Shown in pieces: positions 27,941-35,694 of a stretch of DNA of 64,000 bases. Made by a program: the position numbers and the translations under genes. This DNA comes from Comamonas sp. KCTC 72670. Lineage in GTDB: Bacteria; Myxococcota; Myxococcia; Myxococcales; Myxococcaceae. The notes below the pieces were generated by a model, which was not told the origin of the DNA, made no database searches, and saw only the letters and a list, made by a program, of their open reading frames with translations. Position 1 is the stretch's first letter. Each line of letters starts with the position of its first letter. Where the stretch lies: positions 501,071 through 565,070 of the forward strand of contig BNCN01000004.1 of NCBI GenBank assembly GCA_014656495.1. The letters are read 5' to 3'.

Positions 27941-28691
27941 CCGTCGCGCCCTCCATGAATGGCGCCGTCAGCACCCGCAGCTCGGGCGCGGAGGACTCCA
28001 GGAAGCCCTCTGGCGTGCCCAGATAGGCACACTGCTTGTTCGCCACCACCAACACCCGATCCGCCAATGCCTTCAACTGCCGGTAGTCATGGGACACCAC
28101 CATGCCTCCCAAACCCCGTGACTTCAGTGACGCGAGGACCTCCTCGACCTGGTGCGCGCCCCTCCGGTCCAACCCCGTCGTCGGCTCGTCGAACAGGAGA
28201 TAGCGCGGGTTGAGCACCAGCGCTCGCGCGATGGCGGTCCGCTTCTTGGCCCCGGGCCCCAGCTCGGGTGGCAGCCGGTCCGCCCAGTCCAACAAGCCGA
28301 CCTGCTCCAGCGCCGCGTCCACCGCGTCCCGGGTCGCGTCCGGGTCCGCCAGCCGCACGTTCTCCCGCAGCGTGCGCCAGTCCAGCAGCGCGGGCCCCTG
28401 CACCAGATACGGGGCCTGCCGGCGCAGGCGCACCAGCTCCCGCTCGGGCCGCGAGTCCACGCGCTCACCCCACAGCTCGACCTCACCCGCGTCGGGGCGC
28501 AGCAGGCCCACGGCGAGTCGGCACAGCACGCTCTTGCCGGTGCCGCTGGCGCCCGCGATGAACGTCAGCTCCTTCGTGGACACGTCGGCGGTGAGCCCCT
28601 GCAGCACGCGCCGCCGGCCCTGCTCGAACGCGACGTGAACGTCCCGGAATCGCAGGGCCTCGCTGTCGGGCAGGGGCGGGGGGGCGGTCAT
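27933..28691 (-). CDS. Mla-type ABC transporter ATPase B (degenerate signature motif)
   Basis: 252 aa from the ATG at 28691. Walker A (AGASGTGKSV), Q-loop (APYLVQGPALLDW), Walker B with catalytic Glu (YLLFDEPTTGLD) and H-loop His (GMVVSHDYRQ) are all normal. The ABC signature is not: in place of LSGG(M/Q) it reads LGPGAKKR, losing the Ser that contacts ATP on the partner subunit. The KKR tail and overall sequence resemble MlaF. On its own a homodimer would lack good signature motifs; paired with ATPase A of the same operon it would form one complete and one degenerate site. It starts 2 bp after the permease B stop. Confidence 0.88.
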   Translation of the reverse strand: MTAPPPLPDSEALRFRDVHVAFEQGRRRVLQGLTADVSTKELTFIAGASGTGKSVLCRLAVGLLRPDAGEVELWGERVDSRPERELVRLRRQAPYLVQGPALLDWRTLRENVRLADPDATRDAVDAALEQVGLLDWADRLPPELGPGAKKRTAIARALVLNPRYLLFDEPTTGLDRRGAHQVEEVLASLKSRGLGGMVVSHDYRQLKALADRVLVVANKQCAYLGTPEGFLESSAPELRVLTAPFMEGATDG

Positions 28692-28693
28692 GT

Positions 28694-29437
28694 TCACAAG
28701 CGCAGGAGCTGGAAGGCGATGGAGACGGTGAGGTCGATGAGCAGGCACCCCAGGCTCGCGGCCACCACACCGTCGGTGGTGGCTTCACCGACGGCCTCGG
28801 CGCCGCCGCGGGCCTTGAGCCCCGCCACCGCGGCGGCCAGGGGGATGTAGAGGCCACACCCGGCGGACTTCAGGAAGGCGCCCAGGACGTCCCAGCCGTC
28901 CACGTAGCGTGGGTCCATGAACGACCGTCCGTCCACGCCGAAGGCGAACTGCGCCACCGCCGCCGCGGACAGGGTCGCCGCGACGGTGCCCAGCGTGCAC
29001 AGCAGGGGCACGCCCACCACGCCCGCGATGACCCGAGGCGCCACCAGGTCCGCGTACGGGTCGCCCGCGGACATCTCCAGGGCCTCCACCTGCTCGTTGA
29101 CGCTCATCGTGGACAGCTCCGCCGCGTGCGCCGCGCCCGCGCGCGAGGCCGTGAGCAGCGCGGAGACGGCGGGGCCCAGCTCGCGGATGAGCAGCTCGAA
29201 GTAGGCGGGGCCCAGCACGGCCACGTTGCCCACGAAGCGTCGCGCCTGGCTGTTGGCGATGGTGACGAGCACCGCGCCGAAGAAGGCCATGCCCGACATG
29301 ACCAGCCACACGCTGCGCCCGCCCAGCTCATGGAGCTGCGCCAGGGACTCGCGCCAGGGCACGCCGTCCCGCGTGGACGCCCGCACCGTGCGCGCCAGCA
29401 GCACCACCGGCGCTCCGAAGAAGCCGAGCACGCTCAT
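28694..29437 (-). CDS. MlaE-type ABC permease B
   Basis: 247 aa from the ATG at 29437, which overlaps the permease A stop by 4 bp (ATGA). MlaE-like layout: an N-terminal interfacial helix (FFGAPVVLLARTV), five to six membrane segments (SVWLVMSGMAFFGAVLVTIA, GPAVSALLTASRAGAAHAAE, VVGVPLLCTLGTVAATLSAA, CGLYIPLAAAVAGLKARGGA, ASLGCLLIDLTVSIAFQLL) and the conserved coupling region RVIAGVVGVP. The GLKARGGAEAVGEATTDGVV segment is a family signature. It probably pairs with permease A as a heterodimer under the MlaD ring. Confidence 0.85.
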   Translation of the reverse strand: MSVLGFFGAPVVLLARTVRASTRDGVPWRESLAQLHELGGRSVWLVMSGMAFFGAVLVTIANSQARRFVGNVAVLGPAYFELLIRELGPAVSALLTASRAGAAHAAELSTMSVNEQVEALEMSAGDPYADLVAPRVIAGVVGVPLLCTLGTVAATLSAAAVAQFAFGVDGRSFMDPRYVDGWDVLGAFLKSAGCGLYIPLAAAVAGLKARGGAEAVGEATTDGVVAASLGCLLIDLTVSIAFQLLRL

Positions 29438-30207
29438 CCCATCCACCCCGCGAGCACCGCGGTGAGCACGAAGTCGAGGATGAAGATGGCCGCGCAGCCC
29501 TGCACCACCGCGCTCGCCGCCGCCTGGCCCACGGCCTGCGCGCCGCCCCGGGCGGAGAGTCCCACCGTCGTGGACAACAGGGAGATGGCCAGCCCGAAGG
29601 TGCCCGTCTTCACCACGCCGCCCAGCACATCCCACGGGCCCAGCATCTGGGCGAACGTCCCGAAGAACACGCGGATGGGCAGGCCCAGGGTGAGCAGGGC
29701 GGCCACGGACTCGAAGAGGATGGCCACCAGGAAGGTGAAGGTGCTCAGCGCCAGCATGCTCACCTCCATGGCCACCACGCGCGGGGCGACGAGGATGGCG
29801 AAGGGGTCCAGGCCGATGCCGCGCAGGCCCTCGATTTGACCGCCCACCTGCATCAGCGCCAGCTCCGCCGCGTTCCGCGCGCCGATGCGGGCCGACATGA
29901 TGAGCCCCAGCAGCAGCGGCCCGAACTCCCACATCACTCCGTAGCCCGCGGCCCAGCCGAGAAACGCTCGCGCGCCGAGGCGTTGGACGTAGATGCCCGA
30001 CTGCAACACCACGATGATGCCCGCCAGCGCGGCCGTGGCCAGCGCCAGGGGCAGCGAGCCGTAGCCGAACTGCACCAGCGCGCGGCCCAGCTCACGGCGC
30101 TCCAGCTTCGGCAGCGCCAGGAGCGTGCGACCCACGACGAGCGCCAGCGCGCCCGCACCGCGCACCGCGTCCAGGCCCTTGCGGCCGAGCGCCGTCAGCA
30201 GCGTCAC
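29434..30207 (-). CDS. MlaE-type ABC permease A
   Basis: 257 aa. Clear MlaE family: ALVQFGYGSLPLALATAALA, the strongly conserved REFGPLL block present as MWEFGPLLLGLIMSARIGAR, AAELALMQVGGQIEGLRGIG, DPFAILVAPRVVAMEVSMLA, and the terminal GLSARGGAQAVGQAAASAVV signature with a last membrane helix. Compared with permease B it keeps the FGP motif more fully. The start overlaps the ATPase A stop by 4 bp, so translation is coupled. Confidence 0.87.
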   Translation of the reverse strand: MTLLTALGRKGLDAVRGAGALALVVGRTLLALPKLERRELGRALVQFGYGSLPLALATAALAGIIVVLQSGIYVQRLGARAFLGWAAGYGVMWEFGPLLLGLIMSARIGARNAAELALMQVGGQIEGLRGIGLDPFAILVAPRVVAMEVSMLALSTFTFLVAILFESVAALLTLGLPIRVFFGTFAQMLGPWDVLGGVVKTGTFGLAISLLSTTVGLSARGGAQAVGQAAASAVVQGCAAIFILDFVLTAVLAGWMG

Positions 30208-30902
30208 GCCAACACCTCGTCCGGCGCGTCCTCGAGCTCGGGGGCGGGCGGTCCGTCATGCACGAGGCGCCCGCCGCGGAAGAACAGCCAGCGGGGCAGG
30301 GGCAGATCGGCCGGGGCCTCGGTGGCCACGACCAGCAGCGTGCCGCCCTTCGAGACGTCCAGCAGCACCCGCGCCACCTGCCGCGCGGTGCCGGGGTCCA
30401 AGCCCGCGAACGGGTCATCCGCCAGCACCACGGAGGGCCGCGCCGCGAGCGCCCGTGCGATGCCCGCGCGCTTCTTCATGCCGCCCGACAGCCGCTCCGG
30501 CAGCGTGCCCGCCGCGTCCGCCAAGCCCACCGCGCGCAGCACCTCCTGCGCGCGGGCGCGGGCTTCGTCCTCGGCGACGTGGCGGCGGGTGAGGGGGAGC
30601 ATGACGTTCTCCAGCACCGTCATCGAGTCGAACAGGGCGTCGGTCTGGAACACCATGCCGAACGCGGCCTGCCGCTCCCGGCGCTCAGCGGGGGAGAGCG
30701 CCGCCGCGTCCCGCCCGTCCCACCGCACCACGCCGCCGGTGGGCCGCACGAGGCCGGCCAGGGCCTTCACCCACGTCGTCTTCCCCGCGCCCGAGCGGCC
30801 CAGGACCAGCGCCTGGGTCCCCGCGGGCAGCGCGCACGTCACCTCGGACAGCACCTGCCGCGCTCCGTATCGCACCGTGAGGCCGTCCGTGCGCAGGTCC
30901 AT
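30204..30902 (-). CDS. Mla-type ABC transporter ATPase A (degenerate Walker B and H-loop)
   Basis: 232 aa. Normal Walker A (LGRSGAGKTT), Q-loop (GMVFQTDALFDSMTV) and signature (LSGGMKKR). Walker B reads VVLADDPFAGLD, so the catalytic Glu is Asp (the codons GAT GAC are plain in the DNA). The H-loop reads LLVVATEAP, with no switch His where VTHD is expected. These losses are complementary to those of ATPase B. First gene of the operon; 27 bp separate it from the stop of the upstream MopE-like lipoprotein gene on the same strand, so co-transcription with that gene is likely. Confidence 0.87.
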   Translation of the reverse strand: MDLRTDGLTVRYGARQVLSEVTCALPAGTQALVLGRSGAGKTTWVKALAGLVRPTGGVVRWDGRDAAALSPAERRERQAAFGMVFQTDALFDSMTVLENVMLPLTRRHVAEDEARARAQEVLRAVGLADAAGTLPERLSGGMKKRAGIARALAARPSVVLADDPFAGLDPGTARQVARVLLDVSKGGTLLVVATEAPADLPLPRWLFFRGGRLVHDGPPAPELEDAPDEVLA

Positions 30903-30929
30903 GGTGTCCGTCCGAGGCCTCGCGCCGCG

Positions 30930-32894
30930 TCAGGGCTGCCAGCGCACGAGGGCGCCGCCCGAGCCCGCGGCCCAGATGTCTCCGGGGCCCGTGGCGCTCA
31001 GCCCGAACATCGTGTTGGGCGGCGTGAAGGCGCGGCTCCAGCTCTCGCCGTCGAAGAAGTGGACGTCGTTGGTGCCGGAGCTCAGCACGTAGAGGGCCTT
31101 GCTGCCGAAGGCCACCACCGCGCGGAGGTCCGCCGTGTTGTCGGAGCCCAGGGTGAGCTGAGGCCTCACGCTCCACGTCGTCCCGGCCCGCTCCAGCAGC
31201 AGCCCGTTGTCACCCACGGCGACGGCGCGCGTCGCCGTGAGCGCCTGGATGCCGTAGAGGAAGCCCCCCGTGGGCAGCGCGCCCAGGTTCTCGTGCGTCC
31301 ACGACGTCCCGCCGTCCGCGGAGCCGCGCCAGACCACGGGCCGGTTGGTGCCGCCCACGTTCTCCGCGCCCGCGGCGAACAGCGTCCCCGGCGTCGTGCC
31401 ATCAATGGAGCGCAGGTTGCTGACGACCTGCTGGAGCAGCCCCGGGGCCTCCTGCGTCGCGGCGCCCTCCACGTAGGTCCACCGGATGATGCGGCCGCCG
31501 CTGTCCACCGCGTAGAGCGTCACGGTGTCGCCGTTCTCGAAGCCCACCATGCCGTTGAGCGGCGCGGCGCCGGGCCCGGTGACGTCGACGCACGGGGCGC
31601 TGTCGGTGGGGCGCCGGGTGGTGAAGACGCCCGCGCCCGAGCCCAGGAAGACGCGGCCGGTGCTCGCGGCCCAGGCGGATTTCCATTCCCCCGCGCATCC
31701 CGCGACCGTCGTGACGGTGTTCCCGTCGACATGGGCGAGCTGCCCCGCGTCGCCCGCGAGCCACGCCCGGTTGCCACCGTACGGCGCCACCGCGCGCCAC
31801 ACGGCGGTGTTGGGCGAATCGGTGTTGACCGTCCAGGCGGCGGGGTCGCAGGACGCGACCCCTTCATCCACCTGGCCATCGCAGTCGTTGTCCAGCCGGT
31901 CGCACACCTCGGTGGCGCCGTTGAAGACGTAGCGCGAGCTCTCGTCGCAGTCCGACTGCTCGGTCACGGCGCCCTCCGCCGGCGGATTCGCGCACCACAG
32001 GCCCACCGAGGTCCCGGCCCGTCCATCCCCGTCCTCGTCGATGAACCACTCCACGGGCTGCTCGGCGCTGACGCACGCCGTCGCCAGCTGGTTCGCGGTG
32101 CATTGCTTCGTGCCGCCGCAGTTCTGCGCCGTCTGGCACGCGGCGCCCACGTCGAAGGGCGCGTTGTCCACGACTCCGTCGCAGTTGTCGTCCTTGCCGT
32201 CGCACCGGAGCTCCGTGGGCTGCGGGAACATGTCCGGGTCCCGGTCGTTGCAGTCTCCGGCCTCCAGGACGTAGCCCGCGGGCGGGATGCAGGAGAGGTT
32301 GGGCAGGGCGAGCGGGTCGCCGAAGCCATCTCCGTCCACGTCGCGGTAGTACGTCGCGCCGCCTGGCGCGTCCGCCTCGCCATTGGCGCAGTTGTTGTCC
32401 ACGCCGTCGCAGAGCTCCGTCGCGCCAGGGTGGATGTTCGGGTTGGTGTCGTCGCAGTCCGTGCCCGGATACTGCCCCTCGGCGGAGACGTAGCCGTCGT
32501 CGTCCAGGTCGTCGGCGCGCAGGGCGAGCATGACGTCCGTGGTGCCCACCTCCGGCACCTGGGCCGTCACCTCCTGGCGCGCCACCATCGGGCCGTTGCA
32601 GGAGCGCTCGTGGGCGGAGGCGACCAGGCGGAGGTTCCGGCTCCAGCCCTCGCGGCCGAGGATGGCCACCGTCCGGATGTCGCTGCGGGCGTTGGGATCC
32701 ACGCGGATGTCGGTGAACTCGGTGCGTGACGCGTCCGCCACGTCGGTGATGGTCAACGTGAAGCAGGCCGGACGAAACGTCGCATACGAGACGAGTGCGC
32801 GGATTCCGCCCGCCTGAGGCGGGTTCTCGGCCTTCTTGCAGCCGGAAACGGAGACCATCACCACCACAACCCATGCCATCAGGAATAAACGCAT
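30930..32894 (-). CDS. MopE-like lipoprotein: Asp/Cys metal-binding repeats plus beta-propeller
   Basis: 654 aa, ATG at 32894. Signal with lipobox (VMVSVSGC, Cys19). Residues about 125-350 carry four copies of the 'putative metal-binding' repeat found in MopE-type proteins: GTDCDDTNPNIHPGATELC, DGVDNNC, GDCNDRDPDMFPQPTELRC, DGKDDNCDG, SDCDESSRYVFNGATEVC, DRLDNDCDG. From about 360 on, sialidase/BNR-like propeller blades are seen (WRAVAPYGGNRAWLAGDAGQ, GTSWTHENLG, ATRAVAVGDNGLLLERAGTTWS, GDIWAAGSGGALVRW). Probably exported and calcium-binding; function unknown. Divergent from the tolC gene and directly upstream of the Mla-like operon. Confidence 0.75.
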   Translation of the reverse strand: MRLFLMAWVVVVMVSVSGCKKAENPPQAGGIRALVSYATFRPACFTLTITDVADASRTEFTDIRVDPNARSDIRTVAILGREGWSRNLRLVASAHERSCNGPMVARQEVTAQVPEVGTTDVMLALRADDLDDDGYVSAEGQYPGTDCDDTNPNIHPGATELCDGVDNNCANGEADAPGGATYYRDVDGDGFGDPLALPNLSCIPPAGYVLEAGDCNDRDPDMFPQPTELRCDGKDDNCDGVVDNAPFDVGAACQTAQNCGGTKQCTANQLATACVSAEQPVEWFIDEDGDGRAGTSVGLWCANPPAEGAVTEQSDCDESSRYVFNGATEVCDRLDNDCDGQVDEGVASCDPAAWTVNTDSPNTAVWRAVAPYGGNRAWLAGDAGQLAHVDGNTVTTVAGCAGEWKSAWAASTGRVFLGSGAGVFTTRRPTDSAPCVDVTGPGAAPLNGMVGFENGDTVTLYAVDSGGRIIRWTYVEGAATQEAPGLLQQVVSNLRSIDGTTPGTLFAAGAENVGGTNRPVVWRGSADGGTSWTHENLGALPTGGFLYGIQALTATRAVAVGDNGLLLERAGTTWSVRPQLTLGSDNTADLRAVVAFGSKALYVLSSGTNDVHFFDGESWSRAFTPPNTMFGLSATGPGDIWAAGSGGALVRWQP

Positions 32895-33094
32895 CGGCCG
32901 AGCATTCCCGGGCGCTTGGTGGCGCCCGCAATCTTTCTACAGTGAGCTACGGAACCCAGGAGAATCCGACGCCACCCATAGTCCGTCGCGCTGGCCAGCG
33001 TCCAGACGCCGAATCGTCATAGCCCCTTCTCACCCCGTCCGTTTATATGGCGCGCCGAACCGCCCCCCGAGGCCGAAGCCACCCTCGCTCGTAC

Positions 33095-34504
33095 ATGCCC
33101 AGACCCTGTTGTCACGCCCTCGCCGTGCCCCTCTGCGCCTGGCTCGCGCTGTCCGCCTCCGACGCCCGAGGTCAGCGGTCCGAGACTCCCGAGGCCGCCT
33201 CCGAGGAGTCCCCCGCCGGCCGGCAACCCCCACCCCCGCTGCCAGGAGGGGCCCAGCCCACGACGGGCGGTCCACTGACGCTGGAACAGGCGGTCTTGCT
33301 CGCCGCGAAGCGCAACGAGGTGGCCCTGGCCGCCGAGCAGCAATCCGAGGCCGCCAAGGCCCGGGTGGCTCGGGCCCGGGCCTTCTTCTTTCCGGAGCTG
33401 ACGGGCACAGGGACCTACACGCGGCGTCTGAACGAGGTCACGCGCGTCGTCGGCGGCCAGACGGTGGTCATCCAGCGCAACAACGCGTTCAACGCCAACT
33501 TCGTCGCCACGATGCCGCTGTTCGACGCGCGAGGCATCTTCCTCTATCGCGCGGCGCGTCGTGATGAAGACGCGGCGAAGTGGGAGGCCGTGGAGGCCCG
33601 CCGGCAGATCGGCTTCGAGGCGGCCAACGCCTTCCTGTCCACCCTGGCCCAGGAGCAGGTCTACCGCGCCGCCGAGCAGCGGCTGGCCTTCGCCCGGCAG
33701 TCGCTCGCGGACGCGGCCGCTCGCGCCAAGGCCGGCCTGGCGAGCAGCAACGACGTGACGCGCGCGGAGCTGGAGGCCGCCAGCGCCGAAGTGCAGATGT
33801 CGAACGCGCGCAACGCCGCGCAGACGACCCGCCTGGAGCTGGGCTTCCTGCTCGTATCCCCCGTGGAGGGCACCCTGGCGCCGCCGGATGCGCTGTTGAC
33901 GGACGCCAGCCGCAAGGCGGACGCGTACGACGCGATGGCGGAGGGCGCGGTGGAGCGCCGGCCGGACATCCTCGCGGCCCGGCTGCGCGTGGACGCCCTG
34001 GACGAGAGCGCGAAGGAGCCCCTGGCCCGCTTGCTGCCCACCTTGGGGGCGAACGCGAACTACCGGCTCACGAACGAGGCCGGCCTCGCGGGCCGCACCG
34101 GAGATGGCTTCCTGGGCGTGAACCTCGTCTGGAACTTCTTCGACGGCGGTGAGCGCTATGCCGAACGCCGCGAGCGCGAGGCGCTGCGCAAGGCCGCCGA
34201 GCTCCGGGTCCAGGCCACCACGCGCCGCGTGGACGTGGACATCGAGCAGGCGAGGGTGGCACTGGAGAACGCGCAGGCCGCCCTGGCACAGAGCGACCTG
34301 GCGGTCCGCACCGCGCGGCAGAACGCGGAGGAGCAAGGGATTCTGTACCGTCAGGGGTTGTCCACGGCCCTGACGGTGGCGGATGCCTCGCTGCGGCAGT
34401 TCGAAGCAGAGGTGGCCTATGCGCAGAGCCGGTTCGCGCTGGGCGTGGCGCTGCTGGGACTGCGTGCGGCTGTCGGACTCGACCCATTGGGGAATGAACC
34501 TTGA
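33095..34504 (+). CDS. TolC-family outer membrane efflux protein
   Basis: 469 aa from the ATG at 33095, chosen because it opens a clean signal peptide (ALAVPLCAWLALSASDARG); an in-frame ATG at 33047 would add a basic 16-residue leader. After a Pro-rich stretch the protein has two OEP repeats: LTLEQAVLLAAKRNEVALAA and the long coiled-coil helices (ARAELEAASAEVQMSNARNA; VDIEQARVALENAQAALAQS), with ERRPDILAARLRVDALDESA at the start of repeat 2, a family signature. It should form the outer-membrane trimer for the efflux pump encoded by the next two genes. Its stop overlaps the adaptor start. Confidence 0.88.
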   Translation: MPRPCCHALAVPLCAWLALSASDARGQRSETPEAASEESPAGRQPPPPLPGGAQPTTGGPLTLEQAVLLAAKRNEVALAAEQQSEAAKARVARARAFFFPELTGTGTYTRRLNEVTRVVGGQTVVIQRNNAFNANFVATMPLFDARGIFLYRAARRDEDAAKWEAVEARRQIGFEAANAFLSTLAQEQVYRAAEQRLAFARQSLADAAARAKAGLASSNDVTRAELEAASAEVQMSNARNAAQTTRLELGFLLVSPVEGTLAPPDALLTDASRKADAYDAMAEGAVERRPDILAARLRVDALDESAKEPLARLLPTLGANANYRLTNEAGLAGRTGDGFLGVNLVWNFFDGGERYAERREREALRKAAELRVQATTRRVDVDIEQARVALENAQAALAQSDLAVRTARQNAEEQGILYRQGLSTALTVADASLRQFEAEVAYAQSRFALGVALLGLRAAVGLDPLGNEP

Positions 34505-35694
34505 AGGCAATGCGACGTGTTGGAACGTTGGGCCTGGCCGTGGCCGCGCTGGCCCTGGGCGCCGGTTGCAATAAGGACTCGCAGAGCGCTCCGGCCGGGG
34601 CCGCGAAGGGGGGCGCCGCGCGAGGCCCCACCCAGTTCCCCGTCGAGGTGGCGCCAGTGGAGGCCCAGGACGTGGAGTACGTCGTGGACGCGGTGGGCTC
34701 CGTGGAGGCGTTCGAGCGGGTGCAGATCACCGCGCGCGTCCCGGGCGCCGTGGAGCGCGTGCTCTTCACGGAGGGGCAGAACGTGAAGAAGGGGGACGTG
34801 CTCGCGGAGATCGAGCCGGCCCGGTACGCCATCGCCGTGCGCTCCGCCGAGGCCACCCTGGCGCGCGCCCGGGCCACGTTGGTGGAGGCGGAGGCCGGCT
34901 CCAAGCGCCGCGCGGCGGTGAACGAGGCCAGCCCGGGGCTGCTGCCCGCCGAGCAGTTGGAGACCTTCGAGGCCCGCGCGCGCACCGCGCAGGCGGACGT
35001 GGCCGCGGCGAAGGCGCTGCTCGACCAGGCGCAGCTCAACCAGCGTGACGCCTACGTGCGCGCGCCCATGGACGGCGTGCTCCAGACGCGCACGGTGCAG
35101 ACGGGGCAGTACGTGCAGCCGGGCATCGTGCTGGCCACGCTGCTGCGGCGCGAGCCGCTGCTCCTGCGCTTCACCGTCCCGGCGTCGGACGTGGGGCGCA
35201 TCCAGCCGGGGATGCCGGCGCGCTTCTCCGTGCGCGCGGTGGGCGGCGCGTTCGTCGCGAAGATCACCCACGTCGCCGGCGCCGCGGACGACGCCAGCCG
35301 CATGGTGCCGGTGACGGCCGAGGTGACGGGCGAGGCGGCCGAGAAGCTGCGCCCGGGCGCGTTCGCCACGGTGTCAGTGCCGGTGGAGACGCGCGGCGGC
35401 AGCCCGGTGATTCCGCAGACGGCCGTGCGCGCCAGCGAGCGGGGCTTCCTGGCCTACGTGGTGGAGGGCGACAAGGCCCGCGAGCGCGTCCTGGAGCTGG
35501 GCCTCCGCACGGGGGACGGCCGGGTGGAGGTGCGCGAAGGCGTGAAGCCCGGTGAGACGCTGGTGGTGCGCGGCGGCGAGGCCCTGCGCGACGGCTCGAG
35601 CGTGCGCGTGGCGCCGGGGCCCAAGCCCACCGTCACCGGTGAGCCCCGCGCGGCGCCGGAGACCGCCAACGGCGGTGGAGGCGCCGGCAGATGA
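34501..35694 (+). CDS. RND efflux periplasmic adaptor (membrane fusion) lipoprotein
   Basis: 397 aa. A TTG at 34501 overlaps the tolC stop and has GGGGA about 9 nt upstream, so I favour it over the ATG at 34510. Lipobox LALGAGC. MFP organisation: barrel-sandwich (lipoyl-like) halves, EAFERVQITARVPGAVERVL and FTEGQNVKKGDVLAEIEPA, then a helical hairpin (about 100-165), the second lipoyl half YVRAPMDGVLQTRTVQTGQY, a beta-barrel (RFTVPASDVGRIQPGMPARF) and the membrane-proximal domain (VVEGDKARERVLELGLRTGD). It links the RND pump to the TolC protein. Overlaps the pump gene by ATGA at 35691. Confidence 0.92.
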   Translation: MKAMRRVGTLGLAVAALALGAGCNKDSQSAPAGAAKGGAARGPTQFPVEVAPVEAQDVEYVVDAVGSVEAFERVQITARVPGAVERVLFTEGQNVKKGDVLAEIEPARYAIAVRSAEATLARARATLVEAEAGSKRRAAVNEASPGLLPAEQLETFEARARTAQADVAAAKALLDQAQLNQRDAYVRAPMDGVLQTRTVQTGQYVQPGIVLATLLRREPLLLRFTVPASDVGRIQPGMPARFSVRAVGGAFVAKITHVAGAADDASRMVPVTAEVTGEAAEKLRPGAFATVSVPVETRGGSPVIPQTAVRASERGFLAYVVEGDKARERVLELGLRTGDGRVEVREGVKPGETLVVRGGEALRDGSSVRVAPGPKPTVTGEPRAAPETANGGGGAGR

